Origin: CAYVBJ01 sp964415185
GTDB lineage: Bacteria > Bacteroidota > Rhodothermia > Balneolales > Balneolaceae
DNA length: 55,607 nt
Assembly (NCBI GenBank): GCA_964415185.1
Contig: CAYPZI010000008.1
Coordinates: 1-55,607 of the forward strand
Direction: 5' to 3'
Position numbers and translations under genes: made by a program. This document shows positions 18,393 to 27,835 of this stretch, in pieces; the first letter of the stretch is position 1; every line of letters begins with the position of its first letter. Under the pieces are notes generated by a model. The model saw only the letters and a list, made by a program, of their open reading frames with translations, had not been told where the DNA came from and searched no databases.

Positions 18393-18849
18393 CTTTCTCT
18401 TCGCTATCTCCCATTACCTGTTCAAATAGATCCTGGTAAACCTCATCATCGAGGTTGTTGTCAATTTCTTCGAGTTTGTCTGGTGCCCAGATTTCAATGC
18501 GTTCACCCATGCCGATAAATATGGCACTGCCATCGATACCGGACCACTCCTTTAGCTGGGGTGAAATCGCAATCCGGTTCTGCTTGTCGAGGGTAACGTC
18601 CTCGGCATATCGCAAAAAATTTCTCTTGACTGTTCTTCCCTGTCGTGAGAAGCTGTTAATTTTTGACAGTTTATCTTCTACAGCTTCCCATTCATCCTGT
18701 GGGTAGAGATAAAGGCAGGCTTCAAGTCCTCTCAAAAGGGTAAAGCGCTCCTGAGCATCCGGTGAGAGCGCCTTGCGCAGCCTTGACGGAAGGGCAACTC
18801 TTCCCTTTTCGTCGACACTGTGTTCATATTCCCCTTTAAAACTTGGCAA
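18382..18849 (-). CDS. mraZ: Transcriptional regulator MraZ
   Basis: Double SpoVT-AbrB-fold DNA-binding protein of 155 residues that controls the dcw operon it heads. It begins FKGEYEHSVDEKGRVALPSRLR, with the second half-repeat DVTLDKQNRIAISPQLKEW. The C-terminal tail is longer and more acidic than in the E. coli protein. Direct 10-bp repeats of the kind MraZ proteins bind lie 65-100 bp upstream, consistent with autoregulation. Confidence 0.97.
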   Translation of the reverse strand: MPSFKGEYEHSVDEKGRVALPSRLRKALSPDAQERFTLLRGLEACLYLYPQDEWEAVEDKLSKINSFSRQGRTVKRNFLRYAEDVTLDKQNRIAISPQLKEWSGIDGSAIFIGMGERIEIWAPDKLEEIDNNLDDEVYQDLFEQVMGDSEEKDDS

Positions 18850-18913
18850 AGTCAGTCAGAATTGAAAGTTTACGATTGAATGAAAGAGGGCGAAATGAAA
18901 ACAATGACAGATG

Positions 18914-18950
18914 TTACACTTTTCCCCACTTCTACCCACTTCACTCCACA
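18914..18950 (-). promoter_or_regulatory. MraZ-box array upstream of mraZ
   Basis: On the minus strand four consecutive decamers read TGTGGAGTGA, AGTGGGTAGA, AGTGGGGAAA and AGTGTAACAT, a GTGGG-type direct repeat with a strict 10-bp period. Known MraZ sites are such repeats with a 10-bp period, so this is the likely autoregulatory operator. Confidence 0.75.
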
Positions 18951-19112
18951 ATGTAATTTATTGATACCTAAATTGTCAAGGAATTTTGAAAAAAAGATTA
19001 AAAATTTAATCCGGAGGCATTTTTTACAATCAGGTGAAATCCTGTTAAATGATATTGGAAGAGGTTTTATGCACTTTCAGGCGTAGGTAAAAGCAGAATA
19101 TTTTTGTCCGTT

Positions 19113-19141
19113 GTGAGGGTAAGTGGGTAAAAGTGGTGGGG
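19113..19141 (+). promoter_or_regulatory. Second, oppositely oriented MraZ-box-like array
   Basis: The plus strand reads GTGAGGGTAA, GTGGGTAAAA, GTGGTGGGG with the same 10-bp period and core as the mraZ-proximal array but in inverted orientation, about 190 bp further upstream. It could allow looping by the ring-shaped MraZ oligomer. Function is inferred only from similarity to the first array. Confidence 0.5.
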
Positions 19142-19147
19142 AATTTA

Positions 19148-19185
19148 ATAAAAAAAGCCCGCACCTGGGATGATGCGGGCTTTGG
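19148..19185 (-). terminator. Terminator of the DUF4397 protein gene
   Basis: AAAGCCCGCA and TGCGGGCTTT form a strong stem. On the minus strand it is followed by a seven-T run 20-55 bp after the stop of the large secreted-protein gene. It also insulates that gene from the MraZ-box region. Confidence 0.85.
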
Positions 19186-19206
19186 TTTTAAAGTTATTGC
19201 TTTGGA

Positions 19207-22200
19207 TTACTTAATCAGCATCATTTTACGTACCTGTGTGAAATTATCTGCTTGAATTCGATAGAGGTACATACCGCTTGAGAGATTGGACGCTTCAAAC
19301 GAAACCGTATGTGATCCGGCCGAACGCTGACCGTTTACGATGGTTGCAACCCGTTGGCCAAGTGTGTTAAACACATCAAGCCGTACATCAGATGCCGCAG
19401 GCAGTGTAAATGTGATCTGTGTTGACGGGTTGAACGGATTCGGGAAATTTTGTTCCAATTCGAACTCTATGGGCTGCTCGGTGAATAAATCACCTTCGTT
19501 ACTTGTTACCACTCCGCGGCTGAAGGTTACCGTAAAGTCTTCTGCGGGATATTTGATATTTTCTCCGTCGGATGCGACTACGGTCCATTTTATCGTGGCA
19601 TCTTCTCCCACACCAACTCCGAAACTTTCAAGAACCGTTTCAATAAATGCATTGGTTACCGTTAGCGTGGTTGCTACTCCTGCATTATCGGATGGAATGT
19701 TAAGAAGCGGTATGCTGAATAGCAGATCCGGTGTAGTTGCTATCCACTGGTAGGTAATATCACCTTCTGAAGCGGCTGTTTCCCATGTAACTACCACTTG
19801 TTCGGTAGATTCTCCTTCCACCTGAATTGTGGCTCCGTTTTCGGGTGCAGTAAGGTTAAATGAAGCAATGGCATCAGGATCCTGGAAATCTCCCAGTTTA
19901 CGGGGAACGATTTGGACGGTACTTCCGAACTGGGTGACGTATCCAATAACATCAACGGGTTCAACGGGAACCGGTGTTCCGATGTAGGTCTCCTCATCTT
20001 CCTCAAGAATGGATTCAACGATACGATCGGTGCGAAGTGTGAACGTATTTTGATCGGAATCCTCAATTGTGTAATTGACCCCGTTAGCCCAGGTATCGGG
20101 TTCACCGTCAGGAATAGTAATCGTAACATTTTCAATTAATACAAGCTGACCCTGGGTAGGAGCGGGTGTATCGCTTGATGCCCCCTCGAACAGCAGTTCG
20201 GGTATAGTTCGTTTTACAGGGAATATTTGGTTATCCTCTGAACTTGCAGGCCCCGGATCTTCTACAGGAACAAATTGAAGCAATCCATTGAAAATCGACA
20301 ACGTTCCCTGTAAGCCGGTAATGCCATCATTTCGGCTGTAGTCAGTTGTTATGATGCCATCATCATCATCAAAGACAATTCCTCCGGTAGCATCAGTCAC
20401 AACTTTACGTCCGCGGAATGTAGAATTGAAGGTCAGGAAAGCTTCCGTTGTCAGCTCATAGACAGTAGTGCCATCCGGATTTTGAGCGCGCAGTTCTGCA
20501 ATTGAACCAACCTCAACCGGCCCGGCAGGTTCAGCAAGAAGCACTGTGGTACCGTCGGATAAAACCGCCAACAGGCCGAATTGATTACCGTTAGTCACAT
20601 TTGCCTCATCGAAAAACCCGGTTGCGAGGACAGTCAGTGCAGCTCCCTCGAGGCCAAGGTCGGCAAGAGGTGCGGAAAATTCAACCAGCACCGCTCCGCC
20701 AGAGCCCGCAACACCGATTGTTTCATTAACAGGGTCTAACGGCACATAGCCGGTAAAATCCGGATATGAAAGGTTTGTAACAGCAGGAGTACCACCTGTC
20801 TGTTCAAGGAAAATATCCACAGCAGGAGCATCCGGTGAACCGTGGTGTATATTTACTTCAACGGTAGCTGGGTCATCGGCTGACAACTTCGCAGGATTGA
20901 AAATTTCGAGACTGAAAGCTGCTGCGTCTGTAAACTGGGAAGGATCAAGCACGCCTGAAGCTGCGGCAATGTAGTTTTCATCCTCGGTCAGGTTTACGGT
21001 GATCGGCCCTACGGCGTTATCGATACCGGCACCTTCGGGTGCAATTTCAATATCGAGATCGACGCCGGCCGGTACTTGAAGGAACGAGGTCGCATCCCTG
21101 AAGGACACGGCTTCAAGAAATAATTCTCCGTTTACGTAAATGTCGACCGAACTCACTGCCGGGTCCGGTGAATTGTGAATAATCTGGAGATTGGCAGCAG
21201 GTCCCGTTACTCCACCAAGGTCGGCCACATCAGTCTCAAGAATTCCAAGAAGCTGATAACCGGCAGTAGGATCAGAGAAATCGAATTGACTTAAAACACC
21301 ATTGAAATCAAAATTTGTAACTATTTGTGTTCCGTCCAAATCTGAGTCGCCATCATTGGGAACCCTGAAAGAAACGGCTCCGCTTTGATCGGAGGCATCC
21401 GTGATATCATAAGTTGTGGCTTCTTGAAAATTTACATCTCCAGCTGCGTCCAGAGTCACATCACTGACTGAGATCAACTGTGATTCAAAATTTTCACCGT
21501 TTGCAGCAAGGTCGGCAAGCGTTACTACGACAGGATCGGGAAGTGTAACACCCTGTTCAAGGATCTCAAATTCAATAAGATCGGAGCCGTTTACCTGAAG
21601 CAGTTGTCTGAATTCAGATATAAAACCTGAAATACTGAGCCTGCTTCCCTGTGTAATGGTACCATCTGCAACCATAGAATTAAAATCGCCTGAAGTTTGG
21701 CGGATAGTAATACCGGCTGTTTCATCTTGAATATAAGTGAAGTCACCTTTAGAGCGTGTAACGGTTCCCTCAAATATAGCCAGCTCTTCAAAACCTTTGT
21801 TTCTTGCACCGGCAATGTCAACTCTGACCTCACTTTCGATGTAAAGAAGATCAGTTTCACCGTTTGGTTCGACAGTCAATATTTCCGCTTCTTCGCCATT
21901 ATTATTTGAAGCCGGATCTAAGAATCCGCTTGCAAGCCCAATGCCAGCATCACCGGCTACATCTATGGCATCAAGCACGAAAGTTTCTATGGTTGTAGTA
22001 GTGCCTGCAAGGTTTACATCCAGAAAAAAGAGTCCCTCGGGTACAGATAATTTAGTTGTGATATCCGAATATGCGAGGCCGGATGCAAGCGTTGCCACGT
22101 CTCTTGCAATGATGTCGACAGCAGGTATGTCAGTTGCCCCATGATACAGAAAGAATTCAACTGTATTGGGGTCAGAACTTGCCTGAAGCGCTCCCGGAAT

Positions 22201-23151
22201 AACGTCAAGGGTAAATGAAGTATCAATGCCATCGGGATTTGCAGCAAAAGATCCCGGGTCGAGTACACCTCTTGCAATTACATAATAGGTTTCGTTTTCG
22301 TCTAAAACAATATTATCAAATTCAATTCCATTTGATATATCATCGCCGGAAACGGTAACAGTTATTGTAAGCGCTTCACCGGCAGGTAAATCAACAAAAG
22401 GCGTGGCAGTCCTGAAAGCAAAAGATTCGAGAGTCAATTCACCATTTACATAGACATCTACAAGTTCTGCAGCCGGATCAGCAGAGTTATGGATAATTTG
22501 AACAGGTGCAGTAATGGCCGGTTCTGAACCGCCAATGGCAGTACCGGTAACCTGAATATTATCAAAACGGTTGTTGCCGGCACTTGATGTTGCACCATCC
22601 AATATGATACGAACGGCAAAATCCGGATTGTCATTCGCGTCAGCTACTCCGGAAAAATCAACTGTACGAACCTGGCTTTCCAACCAGGAATTATCAAGTT
22701 CCTCAGTAAATGTATTTATTGTTGTCCACGTAACACCATCCGTTGTATACTGAACTTCTTGAGAATTAAATCCGGTACTCGTTGCACGCGTTGCATAGGA
22801 CAGAGATACATTTTCGAAGCCGGTAGTTGGAAAAGCCAGATCAAAATAAGCACCGTTATTTTCAAACTCTCCACCAACTTCAGCACCACCCCTTGGCACA
22901 AAACTTCCGCCATTCACTTCACCGTCAATACCGTTTATGGAAGTTCCGCCAAAGGTGACGGCTTCAGTAAAATTGTAGGTGATTTCCCCGGTGCCCTGAG
23001 TAGCTGCAATTGGCTGTACCCAGTTGTTATCCGGTAAATTTTCATTAAAGTTCCAGTAATGAATTAGATCCTGCGCCTCCGCAGTTGCTGATAGTCCCAA
23101 AAATAAAAAAAGCACACTGAATAGCGTGCCCATCTTTGTAGCGTTTTTCAT
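19207..23151 (-). CDS. Large secreted DUF4397 protein with T9SS-like sorting domain
   Basis: A 1314-residue exported protein. The signal peptide covers about residues 1-26, ending near ATAEAQ; a start at M7 would also work. An N-terminal region (about 27-205) resembles a beta-sandwich module. Four stretches with the DUF4397 pattern (IIHNSADPAAELVDVYVNG, LYHGATDIPAVDI, IIHNSPDPAVSSVDIYVNG, IHHGSPDAPAVDI) occur as two pairs. Segments between and after the pairs look like OB-fold or DUF5689-like modules. The last 75 residues (FPNPFNPSTQITFTLP to RKMMLIK) are a type-A-like C-terminal sorting domain seen in Bacteroidota and Rhodothermota secreted proteins. The role is probably at the cell surface; no catalytic motif was recognised. 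Confidence 0.85.
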   Translation of the reverse strand: MKNATKMGTLFSVLFLFLGLSATAEAQDLIHYWNFNENLPDNNWVQPIAATQGTGEITYNFTEAVTFGGTSINGIDGEVNGGSFVPRGGAEVGGEFENNGAYFDLAFPTTGFENVSLSYATRATSTGFNSQEVQYTTDGVTWTTINTFTEELDNSWLESQVRTVDFSGVADANDNPDFAVRIILDGATSSAGNNRFDNIQVTGTAIGGSEPAITAPVQIIHNSADPAAELVDVYVNGELTLESFAFRTATPFVDLPAGEALTITVTVSGDDISNGIEFDNIVLDENETYYVIARGVLDPGSFAANPDGIDTSFTLDVIPGALQASSDPNTVEFFLYHGATDIPAVDIIARDVATLASGLAYSDITTKLSVPEGLFFLDVNLAGTTTTIETFVLDAIDVAGDAGIGLASGFLDPASNNNGEEAEILTVEPNGETDLLYIESEVRVDIAGARNKGFEELAIFEGTVTRSKGDFTYIQDETAGITIRQTSGDFNSMVADGTITQGSRLSISGFISEFRQLLQVNGSDLIEFEILEQGVTLPDPVVVTLADLAANGENFESQLISVSDVTLDAAGDVNFQEATTYDITDASDQSGAVSFRVPNDGDSDLDGTQIVTNFDFNGVLSQFDFSDPTAGYQLLGILETDVADLGGVTGPAANLQIIHNSPDPAVSSVDIYVNGELFLEAVSFRDATSFLQVPAGVDLDIEIAPEGAGIDNAVGPITVNLTEDENYIAAASGVLDPSQFTDAAAFSLEIFNPAKLSADDPATVEVNIHHGSPDAPAVDIFLEQTGGTPAVTNLSYPDFTGYVPLDPVNETIGVAGSGGAVLVEFSAPLADLGLEGAALTVLATGFFDEANVTNGNQFGLLAVLSDGTTVLLAEPAGPVEVGSIAELRAQNPDGTTVYELTTEAFLTFNSTFRGRKVVTDATGGIVFDDDDGIITTDYSRNDGITGLQGTLSIFNGLLQFVPVEDPGPASSEDNQIFPVKRTIPELLFEGASSDTPAPTQGQLVLIENVTITIPDGEPDTWANGVNYTIEDSDQNTFTLRTDRIVESILEEDEETYIGTPVPVEPVDVIGYVTQFGSTVQIVPRKLGDFQDPDAIASFNLTAPENGATIQVEGESTEQVVVTWETAASEGDITYQWIATTPDLLFSIPLLNIPSDNAGVATTLTVTNAFIETVLESFGVGVGEDATIKWTVVASDGENIKYPAEDFTVTFSRGVVTSNEGDLFTEQPIEFELEQNFPNPFNPSTQITFTLPAASDVRLDVFNTLGQRVATIVNGQRSAGSHTVSFEASNLSSGMYLYRIQADNFTQVRKMMLIK

Positions 23152-23270
23152 AAATCCGCCTCGTTAAATTTAAGTTTTAGTTAGATTAGTACTACTCCGT
23201 ACCGGATTATAATAAAAATTTTAGAATGATTCGTTCTTGTAGAAGAAATTATGAGTAAAAACAGCATTTT

Positions 23271-23287
23271 TTCTAAGATTTTTAGAA
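23271..23287. promoter_or_regulatory. TTCTAA-N5-TTAGAA inverted repeat between divergent genes
   Basis: This perfect 6-5-6 palindrome lies in the 253-bp space between the DUF4397 protein gene and priA. It uses the same half-site bases as the operators upstream of hemY but in the opposite relative orientation, so it may be unrelated. A TTAGAATGATTC partial site is present at about 23221. No function is claimed. Confidence 0.2.
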
Positions 23288-23404
23288 ATCCAAGACCAAT
23301 TAACATTGTTTAGAACAGAGGAAAAATTATCCGGTTCATGTAAATTACATGCAATGTTTCTTTGCTTAGAAATTACCCTCATTTTTTGATAGCTTTCCCC
23401 GGTT

Positions 23405-25834
23405 ATGAAGCATCTTCAATTTGTTGATATCGCATTCCCGACTGCTGTCAGAAGTGTGTTTACCTATCATGCCCCGGCCAAAATGGATATCAGGCCGGGA
23501 ATGAGAGTGTGGGTTCCTCTTCGCAATGAGTATGCCATTGGCATGGCAGTGCAGGTGCACGGCCGCAAACCGGAATTCAAAACCAAACCGGTAGAAAGAA
23601 TCCTGGATGATGAGCCGGTTATGGACAAAAACATGCTGCTGCTTACCGAATGGATCCACAGGTTTTATTACTGTAGCTGGGGAGAGGCGATACAGGCTTC
23701 ACTGCCGGTGGGACTCAATTTTCAATCGGAAAAAATTCTGAAGATCAAAAAAGGTTTTAAGGGTGGCCTTGACAAAGATGAACTGGAACTTGTTGATGCG
23801 GTCGAGGAAAATGAAATCACCCTGGACGAAGCCAAAAAAAGATGGCAGGATGGTAGAAAATCCGGCTTGCTGAAAAAACTGATCAGGAGTAAAGTGATCA
23901 CAGTATGGGAGGAGCCAAGACAAAAAATCGATTACCGTACTGAAAAATACTGGGAACCGGCTGTTGACATGAGTGCTGAGAAACTGATTGAAAACCTTCC
24001 GGGTAACAAAAAAGATCTGAAATGGGTAAAGGCGTTTCGGAAAGTCACTAAAATGGATCTCCCGGCCTCTCACAAATCGCTGTTAGAGGTTGACGGAATT
24101 ACAGGATACACCCTCAGGCGTCTTGAGCAGGAGGGATGGCTGAGATCGACAGACCTTCCTCTGAAAAGTATGGATTCAAATCACGGATCATACGAGCCTG
24201 AAAAAATCAAAAAACTTTCAGAGCAGCAGGAAGAGGTCTATAATAAAATCCGGAATGCGCTTGAAAGCCGTTCATACAAAAGCTTTCTGCTATATGGAGT
24301 GACCGGTTCCGGCAAAACCGAAGTTTATATCCATGCCCTGAAACTCGCGCTGGAACAGGGAAGGGGCGGATTGGTCCTGGTGCCTGAAATAGCGCTGACA
24401 CCGCAGACCGTCCGCCGGTTTTACCAGATATTCGGAGATCAAATTGCCGTTTTGCACAGCCGTCTGAGCGGAAGGGAACGGTTTGAAGCCTGGCAAAGCC
24501 TGAAATCCGGTGAAAAGAAAATTGCGATCGGGCCTCGCTCGGCTGTATTTGCACCGGTTCAAAATCCCGGATTGATTGTGGTAGATGAGGAACACGACTC
24601 TTCATACAAGCAATTTGACCCTGCTCCTCGTTACCATGCAAGAGACGTGGCTATTGTCAGGGCAAATATGAACAATGCAGTTGTTATCCTGGGCTCGGCA
24701 ACACCAGGCATGGTCTCGATTGAAGCCGTGAGAAAAAAGAAACACGAAATGCTTCAACTCCCGCAGCGCCCATCGGGAACCATGCCCGAGGTGCAGGTTC
24801 TCAATTTGATAGAATACAAAGGCGCTATGAAGGGCCCGTTAACAGTTCAGTTGTATGAAGAAATTCAGAGGGCATTGGGCCGGAAAGAGCAGATCATCCT
24901 GTTGTTCAACCGGCGCGGTTATGCTTCCTATATGCAGTGTGAAGATTGCGGACATATTCCCCAAAGTCCTGAGTGCTCTGTAAGCCTTACCTATCACAAG
25001 AAGAAAAATATTTTACTTTGCCACTATAGCGGCTATTCGCGAAAGGCAGACACGCATTGTGAACTTTGTGGTTCACCGAAAATGAAAACCAAAGGGAGCG
25101 GCACTCAACAGGTTGAAGAGGAAATCCGGGAATTGTTTCCGGATGCAAGGCTGCTTCGTATGGATCGTGATACCACCTCCGGTAAAACAGGCCATCAGAG
25201 AATCTACGAACAATTTGCTGCCGGTAAATCGGATATCCTGATTGGTACCCAGCTTGTGGCAAAGGGCCTGAATTTCCCAAATGTTACGGTTGTGGGAGTC
25301 ATCAATGCCGATACGGAGCTGGCTTTTCCATCATTCAGATCAGGTGAGCGGATGTTCCAGCTTTTAAGCCAGGTTGCAGGAAGAGCGGGCCGGGCAGAGA
25401 AGCCGGGTGTAGTCTATGTTCAGACATGGAAACCGGATCATCCTGCGATTCAGTGTGCCCGCACCCACGATTTTCGTGCCTTTGCAAGGCATGAGCTTGC
25501 AAACCGTAAAATGCTAATGTTCCCGCCCTTTTCAAGAATGGTTGTTTTTCATTTTAAAAGCAAGTCGTGGAGCAAGGTGCAAATGGTAGCCGACAGGTTT
25601 TGCGATGCCACCCGGATCGAAGTGGGTGAGAATATGGTGCTTGGCCCTTCGCCTTCGCTCATTGAATGGATGAATGGCCAGTACCAGTGGGAGGCGAGTA
25701 TAAAACTGAAGCCGGAATACAATGCTGCTGCAATTGAACAGTTGCTAAACCGCATTTTTGAGAGATACGAAACCATGAAGCCATCCGGTTCAAGTGCAGT
25801 CAGAATTAACGTGGATGTGGACGCGGTTGAGTAG
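23405..25834 (+). CDS. priA: Primosomal helicase PriA
   Basis: Replication-restart DNA helicase of 809 residues. The N-terminal 3'-end-binding domain (FTYHAPAKMDIRPGMRVWVPLR) is followed by helicase motifs: Walker A LLYGVTGSGKTEVYI, DEEH (VVDEEHDSSYKQ), GSATPG, and the motif-VI region QVAGRAGRAEKPG. The zinc-binding segment is unusual. It reads CEDCGHIPQSPECSVSLTYH and LLCHYSGYS, then CELCG, so two positions that are cysteine in E. coli PriA (CPxC and CHxC pairs) are serine here. The 809-residue length is within the family range. It is monocistronic as far as can be seen, ending 2 bp from convergent ctaB. Confidence 0.97.
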   Translation: MKHLQFVDIAFPTAVRSVFTYHAPAKMDIRPGMRVWVPLRNEYAIGMAVQVHGRKPEFKTKPVERILDDEPVMDKNMLLLTEWIHRFYYCSWGEAIQASLPVGLNFQSEKILKIKKGFKGGLDKDELELVDAVEENEITLDEAKKRWQDGRKSGLLKKLIRSKVITVWEEPRQKIDYRTEKYWEPAVDMSAEKLIENLPGNKKDLKWVKAFRKVTKMDLPASHKSLLEVDGITGYTLRRLEQEGWLRSTDLPLKSMDSNHGSYEPEKIKKLSEQQEEVYNKIRNALESRSYKSFLLYGVTGSGKTEVYIHALKLALEQGRGGLVLVPEIALTPQTVRRFYQIFGDQIAVLHSRLSGRERFEAWQSLKSGEKKIAIGPRSAVFAPVQNPGLIVVDEEHDSSYKQFDPAPRYHARDVAIVRANMNNAVVILGSATPGMVSIEAVRKKKHEMLQLPQRPSGTMPEVQVLNLIEYKGAMKGPLTVQLYEEIQRALGRKEQIILLFNRRGYASYMQCEDCGHIPQSPECSVSLTYHKKKNILLCHYSGYSRKADTHCELCGSPKMKTKGSGTQQVEEEIRELFPDARLLRMDRDTTSGKTGHQRIYEQFAAGKSDILIGTQLVAKGLNFPNVTVVGVINADTELAFPSFRSGERMFQLLSQVAGRAGRAEKPGVVYVQTWKPDHPAIQCARTHDFRAFARHELANRKMLMFPPFSRMVVFHFKSKSWSKVQMVADRFCDATRIEVGENMVLGPSPSLIEWMNGQYQWEASIKLKPEYNAAAIEQLLNRIFERYETMKPSGSSAVRINVDVDAVE

Positions 25835-25836
25835 CC

Positions 25837-26757
25837 CTACAGCATCCAGTCAATGAAGAGTATTATCCAGATGAGAGGCAGGTAAATAAAACTGCTGAAC
25901 ATCAGTTTCCTGGCTGTATCTTGGCTCCGCTTAATAGCAAACATGATACCATACCACAGGTAGGCAAGAGTGGCAGCTACGGAAATACTGAGATAAAACA
26001 GGCCGGCAAGATCCATCACATAGAGTTTGTAAATGCTGAATAGCAATGCGAGAAGAGGCAGCAGGATCCAGGCGGAGGTTTTGGAACCTTTTTCATCATT
26101 TTTGGGAAGCATCTTGAAACCCGCGTGTTCGTAATCTTTTTTGCAGACCCAGGCAATGGACATCACATGGGGAATCTGCCAGCAAAATACAATACCGAAA
26201 AGTATCCAGAGCCCGTGTTCAAAGACCGTTCCGGATGCTGCAGCCCAGCCGCCAACAGGTGGCAGGGCGCCGGGAATAGCTCCGACAAATACATTCAGTG
26301 CAGAGATTCTTTTAAGAGGCGTGTAAGCCCAAAGGTAGAGTCCGGTGGTAGCGAATGCCACAAGGGCGGCAACGGCATTTACCATCAGAACCATGTAAGC
26401 CAGCCCGGTGAAAATAAGTGACATCGAAAAAATAAAACTGTGGCGCGGGGAAATCCTGGAGTCGGGCAGTGGACGTTTGCTGGTCCGGTGCATCAAGCCG
26501 TCAAGTCCGCGTTCCATAAACATATTATGCGCTGCCGTACCGGAAGCAATAAGCCATGTACCCACAATAGCATGGGCCATCAGGAAATAATCGAGGCTGC
26601 CTCCCGCTCCCAAAATAAACCCGATCAGCATGCTGGTAACCACAGAAAATGTGATGCCGGGTTTGGTAAGCTCATAGTAAGAGCTGGCCGAACTAATAAA
26701 ACCGGTCAGTCTGCCTGATTTTGCAGTTGTAATTTCCATCCAATCCTTAATATTCAA
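25837..26757 (-). CDS. ctaB: Protoheme IX farnesyltransferase (heme O synthase)
   Basis: UbiA-superfamily integral membrane prenyltransferase of 306 residues that attaches farnesyl to heme B. It begins with SYYELTKPGITFSVVTSMLIG, and the Asp-rich motif region NMFMERGLDGLMHRTSKRPLP binds prenyl diphosphate. The second loop includes VFCWQIPHVMSIAWVCKKDY. About eight membrane helices are visible. It is divergent from ctaA across a 115-bp shared promoter region, so the two make heme A for an aa3-type cytochrome oxidase. Confidence 0.95.
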   Translation of the reverse strand: MNIKDWMEITTAKSGRLTGFISSASSYYELTKPGITFSVVTSMLIGFILGAGGSLDYFLMAHAIVGTWLIASGTAAHNMFMERGLDGLMHRTSKRPLPDSRISPRHSFIFSMSLIFTGLAYMVLMVNAVAALVAFATTGLYLWAYTPLKRISALNVFVGAIPGALPPVGGWAAASGTVFEHGLWILFGIVFCWQIPHVMSIAWVCKKDYEHAGFKMLPKNDEKGSKTSAWILLPLLALLFSIYKLYVMDLAGLFYLSISVAATLAYLWYGIMFAIKRSQDTARKLMFSSFIYLPLIWIILFIDWML

Positions 26758-26872
26758 AATGAAGAACTAAAAGTAACCAATTTACGGTTGATATGTTACC
26801 TTAACGAATACTTTAAATTTAAGCTTTATATTTTTTTCCGCCTGCAAGATTCAGGAATAATGTGAAACAGTG

Positions 26873-27802
26873 ATGAATTTAAACAGATTTCAAAAAACAG
26901 CACTTACAACCCTGTTTGCCACACTCGTGCTTATACTTATCGGCGGACTTGTCCGCGCGGCCGGGGCCGGTTTGGGATGCCCCGACTGGCCGAAATGTTT
27001 TGGAATGTGGATTCCCCCGGCTTCTGCTGCTGAACTGCCGGCCGGGTTCGATGAATCGATGTTTAATCCCTTGCACACATGGCTCGAATATATAAACAGG
27101 CTGGTAGGTGTCCTGATCGGTCTGCTGATTACCATAACTTTTGCTTTATCTCTAAGGTACCGGACCGAGAGGCCTTCGGTAACTGCTGCTTCCGGCTTTG
27201 CATTCCTGCTGGTCCTCTTCCAGGGATGGCTGGGTGGACAGGTAGTGAAATCAGGACTTATGCCGGGCATGATTACCATCCATATGGTTGTGGCGATGAT
27301 CATTCTGAATGCCCTTCTGTTTGCCTGTTTCAGCGCTACAAAAGAAAAAATTGATGTCAGCATTTCATCCTCCGTTCGTAAAAATCTTTTATGGTTAGGT
27401 GGTGTTTTGATTTTTCTATCGTTGATACAACTGGTTATGGGTACCCAGGTGAGAGAGGAGATCGATCTTATTAAAAACGTGCAGGCGAAACCTCCCCGTG
27501 AAGTTTGGCTCGATATGACCGGTATTTTGTATGAGATTCATCGCAGTTTTTCATGGGCCGTAGTGGCGGTTTCGGGCGGAATTGTTTACTACCTGTACCG
27601 GAAGAATATTTCAGGAGTTTTGTATGCAACCGGGATTGTAACTTTCGGTTTGATTCTGCTGCAAATGATGATCGGCCTGGGAATGGACAAGCTTGGAATG
27701 CCTGCGGTCTTGCAGATTCTTCACCTGGTAAGTGTAGCGGTTTTGTTTTGTGCCGAGTTTATATTTTTGCTGATTACCTGGTTTGCGAAGGATGTGAAAT
27801 AG
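26873..27802 (+). CDS. ctaA: Heme A synthase
   Basis: COX15/CtaA membrane enzyme of about 309 residues converting heme O to heme A. Eight membrane helices, an extracytoplasmic cysteine pair (LGCPDWPKCFG), and histidine-bearing helices ITIHMVVAMI, YEIHRSFSW and LQILHLVSV are seen. In the first helix pair the usual E-x-x-H-R motif reads EYINR, so one of the four family heme-ligand histidines is asparagine. The reading frame also opens at a GTG at 26870, but the adjacent ATG at 26873 is the natural start. It is divergent from ctaB. Confidence 0.94.
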   Translation: MNLNRFQKTALTTLFATLVLILIGGLVRAAGAGLGCPDWPKCFGMWIPPASAAELPAGFDESMFNPLHTWLEYINRLVGVLIGLLITITFALSLRYRTERPSVTAASGFAFLLVLFQGWLGGQVVKSGLMPGMITIHMVVAMIILNALLFACFSATKEKIDVSISSSVRKNLLWLGGVLIFLSLIQLVMGTQVREEIDLIKNVQAKPPREVWLDMTGILYEIHRSFSWAVVAVSGGIVYYLYRKNISGVLYATGIVTFGLILLQMMIGLGMDKLGMPAVLQILHLVSVAVLFCAEFIFLLITWFAKDVK

Positions 27803-27835
27803 TAATATAGTCGGTACAGGATTTGGGCTTCGATT

